A stretch of 31,688 nt of DNA from Clostridia bacterium. GTDB lineage: Bacteria > Bacillota_A > Clostridia > Oscillospirales > CAG-272. A model generated the notes under the pieces. The model made no database searches and was not told the origin of the DNA. It saw only the letters and a program-made list of their open reading frames with translations. The stretch is from NCBI GenBank assembly GCA_017466455.1, contig JAFTUD010000014.1:1-31688 (forward strand), in the 5' to 3' direction. Made by a program: the position numbers and the translations under genes. Shown in pieces: positions 1-7,702 of the stretch (positions within the stretch are counted from its first letter, which is position 1; each line of letters starts with the position of its first letter).

Positions 1-56
1 ATAATCATTTTTTCTTCAATTGTATACTTTTTAAATTTTTGTCCCTTTTTTGCCAT
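1..56 (-). CDS. N-terminus of a transposase OrfA-like protein (partial)
   Basis: On the minus strand an ATG at 56-54 follows a strong ribosome binding site (TAGGAGGT). It opens a frame reading MAKKGQKFKKYTIEEKMI before the edge of the window. Short basic N-termini of this kind, with a K(K/P)xxKYTxExK pattern leading into a helix-turn-helix, are typical of IS3-family OrfA proteins, which bind the IS ends. Only 18 residues are visible, so the family is an inference. A phage or plasmid HTH protein is the alternative. Confidence 0.45.
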   Translation of the reverse strand, partial: MAKKGQKFKKYTIEEKMI

Positions 57-134
57 AATTAAAAACCTCCTATGGTTTCATTATACCATAAGAGGTTTTC
101 GTTTTTTGTTTTTTGTGAACTTTTTGGGGTTCAC
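1..134 (-). mobile_element. Left-edge remnant of an insertion sequence (IS3-like), cut by the window
   Basis: A transposase-like reading frame begins at base 56 on the minus strand and runs off the left edge. Upstream of it, on the same strand, lie a TATAAT-type -10 and the sequence TGAACCCCAAAAAGT (reading from about 133 inward), which resembles a TG-starting IS terminal inverted repeat. The opposite end and any target duplication are outside the window. The boundary at about 133 is an inference. Confidence 0.45.
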
Positions 135-180
135 TTCATTTCAAAATCCGTTTTTTGTTTTATATAACCTTGAATAATTC

Positions 181-207
181 AAAGGGGCTGTTGTAACAGC
201 CCCCTTT
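181..207 (-). terminator. Rho-independent terminator after the FKBP-like lipoprotein
   Basis: GGGGCTGT (184-191) pairs with ACAGCCCC (196-203) across a TGTA loop. It sits 4 bases past the stop codon of the minus-strand gene. The flanking A/T runs extend the stem and give a short T run on the minus strand. Confidence 0.7.
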
Positions 208-210
208 AAA

Positions 211-1680
211 TTATTTGTCAAACAAGCTTCCACCCTTAGATACTGATGTGTAGGTTGTAGCAACCTCCTTAAGCACATATTGTGTTTCAAGGTGATCACC
301 AACAAGCTTGTAAAGTGCCTCTTGATAAAGGTCGCTTTCACTAAGGCTCTCATCAACAAACGATGTAGCATACTCAAGCGCCTCAGCCTCGGTAAGCTTA
401 GAGCTTGAAGACATGTATTGAGCCTTGTAATTCTCAATAAGCTCAGCCCTTGCAGTAGCAATGTCAGCCTCGGTAGGAGCAATTCCAAGCTTCTGCGCAT
501 AAGCGTAGTAAGCCATTTCCATCTTCATAGTGTACTTGATATAAGCATCACGGGACTCAAATCCGAGATATGTCTTAAGATATGTGTCAAACTCCATACC
601 GTATTGAGCCGCAAAGTCAAGCTCCATATCGGAAATAGATTTCTTAATGAGCTTGTATTCAGCCTTAGGATATTCAAGCACAAGGCTTTCGGTAACGAGG
701 AAGTCAAGAAGCTGCTGTGAAGCATAGCTCTTGATAAGCTCCTTTTCAAACTCCTCAACGCTCTTGTAGTCACCCTCATATGTTTCCTTAATGAAGTCAA
801 GGTCATACTTAGGAGCAACATAAATTTCCTTAGGTGTTGCCTTAAAGATTACAGTTTTGCCCTTAAGGTCCTCAGCATGGTAATCATCTGGGAAGGTAGC
901 CTTGAATTGACCCTCCTCGCCAACCCACATACCAATAAGACCAATTTCAAAGTCCTTAATAAATGTGCGTGAGCCAACATAAACCTTGCTTGTTCCGCTT
1001 CCGCCGTCAAACTTTTGTTCCTTGTTGTTAGCGTCAAGCTTGATGTTGCCGTTTTCGTCCATGTAGTAGCCGGTGTAGGTTACATTTACAACATCACCCT
1101 CGCGTACCTGAATAGAGGAGAACTTATAGGTAATGTAGCAATCCTTGCCTGCATATGGAGCAATCTTGTTGTACTGCTCCTCGGTAAGAACATTTTTAAG
1201 TGAGGAAAGGTCAGCAGGAAGAGTGTATGTGTCAGTATGCTCTTGACCGAGCTTCTTCTTCAAGAACTTTTCCTCAATTCCGGAGTTAAATGAGCCTGCG
1301 CCAAGGTTCTTAATAAGAATTGTTTCCTTAATGTCAGCAGTTGACTCAACATCGGTTGTGAAAAGAATGTTTTCATTTCCGTTCGCATCCTTTGAGGAGT
1401 CTATTGTTTTGTCAGCATTCCAGAATAGCTCCTTAATGGTGATAAACATCTTGACATTGTCGCCCTCTTGAGCTGTGTACTTGTCGCTTGCCGCGCTCAT
1501 AATGTCAGAGTCAATGGTCGCTTGAATGGAGTCAAGCTCAACCTCAATTTCCTTGTCCTTGATTGTGGGAATGGTGATGTACTTGCTCATATCATAGTCG
1601 TACTTTTGGTCAACGATACATGAAGTAAGAGAAAGTAGCATCATAATGGCGAGAGCCAAGCAAATAATTTTCTTTTTCAT
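211..1680 (-). CDS. Trigger-factor/FKBP-like peptidyl-prolyl isomerase lipoprotein
   Basis: 489 residues. The N-terminus is a lipoprotein signal peptide with a lipobox, LLSLTSC, making Cys21 the predicted lipidated residue, so the protein should be tethered outside the membrane. A central stretch (about 190-290) has the FKBP-type pattern: EGDVVNVTYTGY, then FDGGSG, then FIKDFEIGLIGMWVGEEG, then TVIFKATPKEIYV. The C-terminal third is helical and charged, as in trigger factor and SurA-type chaperones. The likely role is folding of exported proteins. It follows the membrane protein gene by 21 bases, so the two are probably cotranscribed. The start is chosen for the AAGGAAC ribosome binding site and the signal peptide. 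The substrate is unknown. Confidence 0.75.
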   Translation of the reverse strand: MKKKIICLALAIMMLLSLTSCIVDQKYDYDMSKYITIPTIKDKEIEVELDSIQATIDSDIMSAASDKYTAQEGDNVKMFITIKELFWNADKTIDSSKDANGNENILFTTDVESTADIKETILIKNLGAGSFNSGIEEKFLKKKLGQEHTDTYTLPADLSSLKNVLTEEQYNKIAPYAGKDCYITYKFSSIQVREGDVVNVTYTGYYMDENGNIKLDANNKEQKFDGGSGTSKVYVGSRTFIKDFEIGLIGMWVGEEGQFKATFPDDYHAEDLKGKTVIFKATPKEIYVAPKYDLDFIKETYEGDYKSVEEFEKELIKSYASQQLLDFLVTESLVLEYPKAEYKLIKKSISDMELDFAAQYGMEFDTYLKTYLGFESRDAYIKYTMKMEMAYYAYAQKLGIAPTEADIATARAELIENYKAQYMSSSSKLTEAEALEYATSFVDESLSESDLYQEALYKLVGDHLETQYVLKEVATTYTSVSKGGSLFDK

Positions 1681-1701
1681 AAGTTTGTTCCTTTTCTTTT
1701 A

Positions 1702-2460
1702 TTATTTGTTTGAAACGGCAGGCGCCGTCTTGTTTAACCTGTATTCATAGAATTTGTATGTGAGCATAAATGCTACATAGGCAAGAGGTAAATATACAAT
1801 AGCAAGCTCCAAAATGCTAAGAAGCACACTAACGATATAATCGTTGAAGTAAACCTTAGTCATAACGAAGTCAAGCTCAATAAGCTCGGGCAAAATTCCC
1901 GTAAGCACAAGCATAATCATGTTTATTGCAAAAAGAGCAATACATGAAATAATCATCGCCCTTTGTAGCCTGTTGTGCCAGCTGATGAATTTCTTTGGCT
2001 TATCCTTATTCGTTTTGATTACCTTGCAGACAATAAAGCCAATAAGAACGGACGGCAGAATCTGATTGATAATTCCTTGACCCATAGAGTAGTAAATACC
2101 CATAAGAGCAGAGGAAAACGCCTCATATCCTTCCATAACAACATCATATCCGATTTCAGCATAAATATTCCAAGCTACCGATTGATAGATAAAATAAGGA
2201 ATAAAAGCACCGAACGCGATAAGAAGTGACATAACGCCCTCGTAAAAGCCAAACCTAAAGAAGGCGTAAATTACCGTGGCATAGCCGATAAACATTGATA
2301 CAGCATTGAAGCAATCCGTCATATATCCGAGGAACAATATCAGCGAGTGACCCTCATCAATATTAAGCGAAACCGCAAAATAAGTAATGGCAATCGCAAG
2401 AGATAATAGCGATGAGCCGATTACGGCGACGGATGCGTTAATAAAAAATTTCTTCTTCAT
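1702..2460 (-). CDS. Polytopic membrane protein of unknown function
   Basis: 252 residues with about six hydrophobic segments: roughly 8-32, 40-70, 74-95, 115-150, 165-195 and 210-238. No catalytic or transporter motif that I recognise is visible. It has a short basic N-terminus (MKKKFF) and a cytoplasmic-looking lysine-rich loop near 150 (KTNKDKPKK). It is the first gene of a two-gene minus-strand unit with the FKBP-like lipoprotein, so it may be its membrane partner, but nothing in the sequence proves this. The start is supported by a GAAGGTAGG ribosome binding site. Confidence 0.7.
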   Translation of the reverse strand: MKKKFFINASVAVIGSSLLSLAIAITYFAVSLNIDEGHSLILFLGYMTDCFNAVSMFIGYATVIYAFFRFGFYEGVMSLLIAFGAFIPYFIYQSVAWNIYAEIGYDVVMEGYEAFSSALMGIYYSMGQGIINQILPSVLIGFIVCKVIKTNKDKPKKFISWHNRLQRAMIISCIALFAINMIMLVLTGILPELIELDFVMTKVYFNDYIVSVLLSILELAIVYLPLAYVAFMLTYKFYEYRLNKTAPAVSNK

Positions 2461-2662
2461 AAAGCACCTACCTTCAAATTACTTTACTATTTTATCATAC
2501 ATTCTCAAAAAAATAAAGACTAATATTAAAAAAAGTTTGAAAAAAGCGCAAAATTCAGAAAACCGTCACATAAGATAGTAAAAAACGCAGTAAATTTACC
2601 TAAAAATTATAATTTGTTCACAACCTTGTAATCTTTAGGTAAAAAACAAAAAGGAGAATAGT

Positions 2663-3568
2663 ATGATATTTGAAAAAGAGCTTGATTATACCGAAATGAT
2701 GAGTGCGCTTTATGAAATTACAAGAAAGCATTCCTGCGTAAGGCTGTCCTACCTTGGAAATTCCATACTCTCACGCCCGATTCCGCTTATAACAATAGGG
2801 GATAAAGGCGCTAAGGGCGCGGTTTTGTATGTCGCAACCCACCACGCAACCGAAAGCCTATGCACAAGCGTCATGCTTGAATTTATAAACGAATACGCGT
2901 GCGCCATAGAGGAAAATAAGCGCGTCAGTCAGCTTAATTCCAGACTGCTTTATGAAACGAGAAAATTCTACATAATCCCAATGCTAAATCCCGATGGCGT
3001 TGAATACCGCCGCCACGGAATAGATACCCAAAACCCTCTTTATGAAAGAATAATGAAAATAACAAACGGTGATTTTTCCGCGTGGAACGCAAACGCAAGA
3101 GGAGTAGACCTGAACCATAACTATGACGCCTATTTCTATGAGTATAAAACTATTGAAAAGATAAAAGAAATCACACAGGGTCCCTCAAAATACTCGGGTG
3201 AGTCCCCCGAAAGCGAGCCGGAGGTAAAGGCGCTTTGCTCCTTCATAAGATACCGTTCCGATGAAATCAAGGGAGTAATATCCCTTCATTCACAGGGAGA
3301 GGAGTTTTACTACACATCACGGGGGATGTGTCCGAAAAAGAGCGAATTTGTCGCTCGCTTTGTCGCCCGTATGACAGGCTATATCCCCGCCATTCCCAAC
3401 GATACCGCCGAGTATGGCGGACTTACCGACTGGCTGATTAAGGAAATGGACATTCCCGCCTTCACCTTGGAGTGCGGAAGGGGCAAAAACCCCCTACCTG
3501 TGTCGCAAATTCCGTCAATTTACCTTCATTTGCACGATATCCTTTTCTCCTTCCCGATCCTTTTGTAA
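2663..3568 (+). CDS. M14-family zinc carboxypeptidase, gamma-D-glutamyl-diamino acid endopeptidase type
   Basis: 301 residues. The M14 zinc triad is present: H61 and E64 in the HHATES motif and H209 in VISLHSQGEE. The general-base Glu is E270 in FTLECGRG. The substrate-binding motif reads VDLNHNYD near 148-154, where most members have DLNRNF, so the usual arginine is histidine here. The layout matches the peptidoglycan-peptide-cleaving YqgT/ENP1 group of Firmicutes. There is no signal peptide, LysM or membrane segment, so a cytoplasmic role in recycling muropeptides is more likely than an extracellular one. It stands alone, with an AAGGAG ribosome binding site 8 bases before the ATG. Confidence 0.82.
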   Translation: MIFEKELDYTEMMSALYEITRKHSCVRLSYLGNSILSRPIPLITIGDKGAKGAVLYVATHHATESLCTSVMLEFINEYACAIEENKRVSQLNSRLLYETRKFYIIPMLNPDGVEYRRHGIDTQNPLYERIMKITNGDFSAWNANARGVDLNHNYDAYFYEYKTIEKIKEITQGPSKYSGESPESEPEVKALCSFIRYRSDEIKGVISLHSQGEEFYYTSRGMCPKKSEFVARFVARMTGYIPAIPNDTAEYGGLTDWLIKEMDIPAFTLECGRGKNPLPVSQIPSIYLHLHDILFSFPILL

Positions 3569-3696
3569 GCATCCTCGTTTGCATAACAAACATATAAAGT
3601 GTCCGTAGGACTATTAAGTGCAAATTACATATCAATTTCAAAAACCAAATCCATTTGCAATATTTCATAGTTTTTATATAAATAATCAAAATTCAC

Positions 3697-3725
3697 TTGA
3701 CATTTTCTTTTCTATATGTTATAAT
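3697..3725 (+). promoter_or_regulatory. Sigma-A promoter of the amino-acid ABC operon
   Basis: TTGACA at 3697-3702 and TATAAT at 3720-3725 are separated by exactly 17 bases, a consensus housekeeping promoter. It lies 62 bases before the start of the substrate-binding lipoprotein gene. Confidence 0.85.
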
Positions 3726-3731
3726 ATAAAA

Positions 3732-3751
3732 CGCTTTAGCAAATTAAAGCG
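3732..3751 (+). promoter_or_regulatory. Inverted repeat at the transcription start of the ABC operon
   Basis: CGCTTTA (3732-3738) and TAAAGCG (3745-3751) form a perfect 7-bp stem with a 6-base loop. The predicted transcript starts inside the left arm, 6-8 bases after the -10. It could be an operator or a 5'-stabilising hairpin. There is no T run, so it is not a terminator. Confidence 0.5.
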
Positions 3752-3786
3752 ATAAAGTAATATCATTTCATAAGGAGAAAAGAAAA

Positions 3787-4623
3787 ATGAAAAAAATACT
3801 TTCATTAGTATTGGCAATCGTTATGGTTGCAACAATGGCACTCACATTCTCATCATGCGGTAAAAAGACCGACTGGGAGAATATCCAGGAAAAGGGCAAG
3901 TTCGTTTGTGGATATACACTCTATGCACCAATGAACTATTACGAGGTAGAGGGCGATAAGACCTCCGCATTCATCGGCTTCGATACTGAGCTTGCAACGC
4001 TCGTAGCACAAAAACTCGGAGTTGACATCGAATTCCAAGAAATCGTTTGGGGCAACAAGTATGTTGAGCTCAACACAAACACAATCGACTGCATTTGGAA
4101 CGGCTTTACATCAAACTCCAAGGATGATGACGGCATTGAAAGAAGCGAAAAGGTTGACTTCACCTATGCATACCTTGATAACAAGCAGTGCGTAGTTGTA
4201 AAGGCTGACAGACTCGCTGAGTTTACAAGCGCCGCATCCCTCGCAGGCAAGAAGGCAACTGCTGAATCAGGTAGCGCAGGCGAAACCTTCGCAAAGGATT
4301 CAGGTGCAACAGTTGAAGGCGTAGATGCTCAAATTAACACATTTAAGGAAATCAAGGCAGGAAGTGTTGACTTTGCTGTAATCGATATTCTCTTGGCTCA
4401 AAACCAAGTAGGAAAGGGTGACTACTCCGACCTCGCTATTGTTGAAACTATCGATATCGACCCTGAGGTTTACTCAATCGGTTGCAGAAAGGGTAGCGAC
4501 TTTGACGAAAAGATTAACGAGGCACTTGTTGAGCTTCTTAACGAGGGTAAGGTTGAAGAGCTCGCAGCTAAATACAATGTTCATGTAACCGACTCTCTCA
4601 TGGCTCTTAAGACCGCAAAATAA
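3787..4623 (+). CDS. Polar amino-acid ABC transporter, substrate-binding lipoprotein
   Basis: 278 residues. The signal peptide carries the lipobox LTFSSC, giving a membrane-anchored extracytoplasmic binding protein. The body is a family-3 solute-binding fold: GKFVCGYTLYAPMNYYE, then IGFDTELATLVAQKLGV, then VEFQEIVW-like strand, the cluster SAGETFAKDSGA, and near the C-terminus YSIGCRKGSDFDEKINEAL. It delivers a polar amino acid (cystine, glutamine or similar; the sequence does not settle which) to the permease encoded next. It is the first gene of a three-gene operon with its own consensus promoter. Highly regular, abundant-protein-like codon usage fits strong expression. Confidence 0.9.
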   Translation: MKKILSLVLAIVMVATMALTFSSCGKKTDWENIQEKGKFVCGYTLYAPMNYYEVEGDKTSAFIGFDTELATLVAQKLGVDIEFQEIVWGNKYVELNTNTIDCIWNGFTSNSKDDDGIERSEKVDFTYAYLDNKQCVVVKADRLAEFTSAASLAGKKATAESGSAGETFAKDSGATVEGVDAQINTFKEIKAGSVDFAVIDILLAQNQVGKGDYSDLAIVETIDIDPEVYSIGCRKGSDFDEKINEALVELLNEGKVEELAAKYNVHVTDSLMALKTAK

Positions 4624-4648
4624 TTAAAACTAAGGAAATAAAATTGCA

Positions 4649-5293
4649 ATGACTTTTTGGCAGGTAACTTTAAACTTGCTTGAAGGCTTTAAAATGACAT
4701 GCTCAATTTTCGCGCTAACACTTGTGTTAGCGCTTCCCTTGGGCCTTATCATTTCCTTTGGCTCAATGTCAAGGTTCAAGCCACTCAAGGCAGTAGTAAA
4801 GGTTTTCGTTTGGATCATTCGTGGAGTTCCGCTTATGCTCCAGCTTTTTATCGTATTCTATCTACCGGGATTTTTATTCGGCACACCGCTTTTTTCCCGC
4901 TTTGTAGCAACAATAATTGCCTTTTCAATTAACTATGCGTGCTATTTCTCGGAAATCTACCGCGCAGGAATTGAGGCAATACCGAGAGGACAAATTGAGG
5001 CAGGACAGGTTCTCGGAATGACAAAATTCCAAATCTTCACAAGAATTACTCTTATGCAGGTTATAAAGAGAATAGTTCCACCTATGGGAAATGAAATTAT
5101 AACACTTGTAAAGGATACGGCTCTTGCCCGCGTAATCATAGTTGTAGAAATCATCAAGGTAGCCGAGGAAATGATGGCATACGCAATAATTTGGCCACTA
5201 TTCTACACAGCAGTATTCTATCTCGTGTTCGTAGGCGCTCTCACCCTTCTTTTCGGATGGCTTGAAAAGAAAATGAGCTATTATAAGGTGTAA
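4649..5293 (+). CDS. Polar amino-acid ABC transporter, permease
   Basis: 214 residues with about five membrane helices. The N-terminus [19 protein letters not shown] is the typical HisM/GlnP lead-in. [15 protein letters not shown] and the cytoplasmic EAA loop ([17 protein letters not shown]) are conserved contacts with the ATPase. It sits 25 bases after the binding-protein gene and 2 bases before the ATPase gene. Only one permease gene is present, so the transporter probably works as a homodimer. The ribosome binding site (AAGGAAAT) is modest. Confidence 0.9.
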   Translation: MTFWQVTLNLLEGFKMTCSIFALTLVLALPLGLIISFGSMSRFKPLKAVVKVFVWIIRGVPLMLQLFIVFYLPGFLFGTPLFSRFVATIIAFSINYACYFSEIYRAGIEAIPRGQIEAGQVLGMTKFQIFTRITLMQVIKRIVPPMGNEIITLVKDTALARVIIVVEIIKVAEEMMAYAIIWPLFYTAVFYLVFVGALTLLFGWLEKKMSYYKV

Positions 5294-5295
5294 TC

Positions 5296-6087
5296 ATGGA
5301 ATTTTTAAAGGTAAACGGAATTTATAAAAAATTTGATAATACTGAGGTCCTTAAGGGAATAGACTTCACTCTTGAAAAGGGCGAGGTTCTGTCCATAATC
5401 GGCTCATCGGGAAGCGGAAAGACGACGCTTCTTCGTTGCCTGAACCTTCTTGAAAGGGCAGATAAGGGCACAGTTGAAATCAATGGAAATTTAGTAATTG
5501 ATGCCGAGGCAGAGGCTAAATATACCGACAGACAAATAAGAGAAAAGCGTCTACATATGGGACTCGTTTTCCAGCAATTCAACCTTTTCCCGCAGTATAA
5601 TGTCGTAGATAATCTGACCCTTGCCCCCATTCTCCGTGTAAAGGAAAGAAAGGATCTTTCCAAGGAGCAAAAAAATCTTGAAATTGAAAAAATCAAATCA
5701 AGAGCGCTTGAAATGCTTCAAACCGTCGGACTTAGCGAAAAGGCAAGGTCCTACCCCTGCGAAATTTCGGGCGGTCAACAGCAAAGGGTTGCAATCGCAA
5801 GGGCGCTAATGCTCAACCCCGATATACTTTGCTTTGATGAGCCTACATCGGCTCTTGACCCCGAGCTGACAGGCGAGGTTTTGAAGGTAATAAAATCCCT
5901 TAAAACAAGCGATAGAACAATGATTATCGTAACTCACGAAATGGAGTTCGCTAAGAATGTTTCCGACAAGGTAATTTTCATGGCAGACGGAGTCATTGAG
6001 GAAATGGGTAGCCCCGAGGATGTATTTGAATTCCCAAAGAGCCAGAAGCTTATTGCATTTTTAAATAAAGCTAATGAAACTTTCTAA
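5296..6087 (+). CDS. Polar amino-acid ABC transporter, ATP-binding protein
   Basis: 263 residues with all expected motifs in order: Walker [10 protein letters not shown] (36-44), Q-loop [10 protein letters not shown], signature [15 protein letters not shown], Walker [14 protein letters not shown] and the switch histidine in IIVTHEM. It powers uptake of the amino acid bound by the upstream lipoprotein, acting at the inner face of the membrane. It is the last gene of the operon and is followed by a terminator hairpin. There is an insertion rich in Lys and Glu around residues 110-135 ([17 protein letters not shown]), which is common in this subfamily. Confidence 0.93.
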   Translation: MEFLKVNGIYKKFDNTEVLKGIDFTLEKGEVLSIIGSSGSGKTTLLRCLNLLERADKGTVEINGNLVIDAEAEAKYTDRQIREKRLHMGLVFQQFNLFPQYNVVDNLTLAPILRVKERKDLSKEQKNLEIEKIKSRALEMLQTVGLSEKARSYPCEISGGQQQRVAIARALMLNPDILCFDEPTSALDPELTGEVLKVIKSLKTSDRTMIIVTHEMEFAKNVSDKVIFMADGVIEEMGSPEDVFEFPKSQKLIAFLNKANETF

Positions 6088-6093
6088 AAGGTC

Positions 6094-6121
6094 TTGAAAA
6101 AAATAATAAATATGCTAAAAT
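6094..6121 (+). promoter_or_regulatory. Promoter-like sequence directly in front of the operon terminator
   Basis: TTGAAA (6094-6099) and TAAAAT (6116-6121) are 16 bases apart. The predicted start would fall inside the hairpin at 6122-6145. A transcript from here would carry only the 3' arm, would not terminate, and would run into the SGNH genes. Confidence 0.45.
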
Positions 6122-6150
6122 AGTTAGTGGGTAAAACCACTAACTTTTTT
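6122..6150 (+). terminator. Rho-independent terminator of the ABC operon
   Basis: AGTTAGTGG (6122-6130) pairs with CCACTAACT (6137-6145) over a GTAAAA loop, followed by a run of six T. It ends the amino-acid importer operon 35 bases past the ATPase stop. Confidence 0.85.
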
Positions 6151-6167
6151 GTTTTAGGAGAACAGTA

Positions 6168-6833
6168 ATGGAGCTTAAAGGATTAAAAATCAACTTCCTC
6201 GGAGATAGCATTACCGAGGGACACGGAACGAGCGACTGGGGAACAAAGCCGTTTCACCAGCTTTTAAAGGTAAACGCAGGACTTGCCGAGGCAAGAAACT
6301 ACGGTCTTGGAGGCACAAAAATCGCAAGATTGCCCGTTGTGACCGACCACCAATTTGACCAAGACTTCAACCTTCGCGCACCAAGCATGGATACCGACGC
6401 CGACGCTGTTGTCGTATTCGGTGGCACAAACGATTTTGGACACGGAACAATTCCGCTTGGCACAATGGACGACCGCGATGTTCATACCTTCTACGGCGGA
6501 CTTCATACCCTCTGCCTATACCTGATTAAAACATACATATCCAAGCCAATCGTATTTATGACGCCACTCCACCGCCTTAATGAACAGCTTGACCATAATA
6601 ACCGAGTAGCCGAGGGTAATAAAAACGCCCGCCCCCTAATCGATTTCGTTCAAGCCATAAGAGAGGTGTGCGAGTATTACTCAATTCCCGTGCTTGACCT
6701 CTATAAGGAAAGCGGAATGTACGGACAGGTTTGGGCATGGTGCGAGGGTCATATGCCCGACGGACTTCACCCCAACGACGCAGGACATGAGCTAATCGCT
6801 CATAAGCTTCAAAAGTTCTTGGAGAGCCTCTGA
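6168..6833 (+). CDS. SGNH/GDSL hydrolase (first of a tandem pair)
   Basis: 221 residues, a complete single SGNH domain without signal peptide. Block I is NFLGDSITEGHG with the nucleophile Ser, block III is VVFGGTNDFGHG with the oxyanion Asn, and block V is DGLHPNDAGH with the catalytic Asp/His pair. Such proteins are esterases or lipases, often removing acetyl groups from carbohydrates. The substrate here is unknown. The next gene encodes a close paralog starting 1 base after the stop codon, so the two arose by tandem duplication and are translated from one message. Confidence 0.85.
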   Translation: MELKGLKINFLGDSITEGHGTSDWGTKPFHQLLKVNAGLAEARNYGLGGTKIARLPVVTDHQFDQDFNLRAPSMDTDADAVVVFGGTNDFGHGTIPLGTMDDRDVHTFYGGLHTLCLYLIKTYISKPIVFMTPLHRLNEQLDHNNRVAEGNKNARPLIDFVQAIREVCEYYSIPVLDLYKESGMYGQVWAWCEGHMPDGLHPNDAGHELIAHKLQKFLESL

Positions 6834-6834
6834 T

Positions 6835-7497
6835 ATGAAGCTTGAGGGAATAAAGGCAAATTTCCTCGGAGATAGCATTACCGAGGGCTGCGGAACAAGC
6901 GGAGAGGACTTCGTTTTCCACGGAATTTTAAAGAAAAACGCTAAACTTGCCGTAGCTCGTAATTACGGTAAGGGCGGAACGAGAATTGCACGCCAAAGCG
7001 AAATTAAAGACCCCGACGGACGCGATTATGATTTTCTGCGCCGTGCAGAGGAAATGGACCCCGATGCCGACCTGATTGTCGTATTCGGCGGTACAAACGA
7101 TTACGGAAACGGTCAAGCCCCCCTTGGCGAAATAACCGATAATACCGTGTTCACCTTCTATGGCGCAGTTCATAATCTTTGTAAAAATCTTTTGAAAAAA
7201 TATCCAAGCGCAAAAATCGTGTTTATAACACCGCTTCACCGATGGAACGAGTGTGGCGGACTCGGCACATGGAAGCCCGAGGGAGTAACTCAACATCACC
7301 TTAGCGCATATGTAACCGCGGTAAATGAGGTTTGCGCGCTTTATTCAATCCCCGTGCTTGACCTCTTTAATAACGGAGAAATGCCGATAGATAACCCCGA
7401 ATTTCAAAAGAAATATACAAGCGACGGACTCCACCCAAATGATGAAGGTCATAAAATCCTCGCAAGTAAGCTTCAAGAATTTCTTGAAAGCCTATAA
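6835..7497 (+). CDS. SGNH/GDSL hydrolase (second of a tandem pair)
   Basis: 220 residues and collinear with the preceding gene. It shares block I (NFLGDSITEGCGTS), block III (VVFGGTNDYGNG), TPLHRWNE and block V (SDGLHPNDEGH), and both proteins end in KLQ(K/E)FLESL. The two differ most between residues 22-60 and 140-175, the loops that usually shape the substrate pocket, so they may act on different esters. Its ribosome binding site (TTGGAGAG) lies within the end of the first gene, which suggests translational coupling. No export signal is present. A strong terminator follows. Confidence 0.85.
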   Translation: MKLEGIKANFLGDSITEGCGTSGEDFVFHGILKKNAKLAVARNYGKGGTRIARQSEIKDPDGRDYDFLRRAEEMDPDADLIVVFGGTNDYGNGQAPLGEITDNTVFTFYGAVHNLCKNLLKKYPSAKIVFITPLHRWNECGGLGTWKPEGVTQHHLSAYVTAVNEVCALYSIPVLDLFNNGEMPIDNPEFQKKYTSDGLHPNDEGHKILASKLQEFLESL

Positions 7498-7529
7498 GGT
7501 ACATAAAACCCACATAAAACCCTATAAAA

Positions 7530-7562
7530 AATCCCACTCTATCAGCTGAGTGGGATTTTTTT
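7530..7562 (+). terminator. Rho-independent terminator after the SGNH pair
   Basis: AATCCCACTC (7530-7539) and GAGTGGGATT (7548-7557) form a 10-bp stem with an 8-base loop, followed by seven T. Confidence 0.9.
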
Positions 7563-7640
7563 GTGCATATTGCACAAAAAACGGGGGGGGGGATTTGTTT
7601 ATTGTGCATATTGACAAATAAAAGCACTGTATGGTATAAT
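7561..7640 (+). promoter_or_regulatory. Promoter of the LRR protein gene with duplicated TTGTGCATATTG boxes
   Basis: TTGACA (7611-7616) and TATAAT (7635-7640), 18 bases apart, form the promoter. TTGTGCATATTG occurs at 7561-7572 and again at 7602-7613, where it overlaps the -35. The first copy is part of a perfect palindrome (TTGTGCA-TAT-TGCACAA, 7561-7577). A run of ten G follows. The arrangement suggests a regulator binding both boxes. The regulator is not identified. Confidence 0.65.
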
Positions 7641-7666
7641 TATATTACAGTAATAATTTTATTAAT

Positions 7667-7688
7667 GGGTGTCGAGCCTCTCGACCCC
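7667..7688 (+). promoter_or_regulatory. Leader hairpin immediately before the LRR gene ribosome binding site
   Basis: GTCGAG (7671-7676) and CTCGAC (7680-7685) pair over a CCT loop. GGG and CCC outside them extend the stem with one bulged T. The stem ends 2 bases before AAGGAG (7691-7696), so it lies in the 5' leader and could influence ribosome access or mRNA stability. Confidence 0.5.
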
Positions 7689-7702
7689 GCAAGGAGAAAA
7701 AT

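Noticed and set aside
141..500. Overlapping minus-strand frame under the FKBP-like lipoprotein gene
   Set aside because: It is a shadow frame with low-complexity Leu/Arg composition and no start signal. The lipoprotein frame has a signal peptide and domain.
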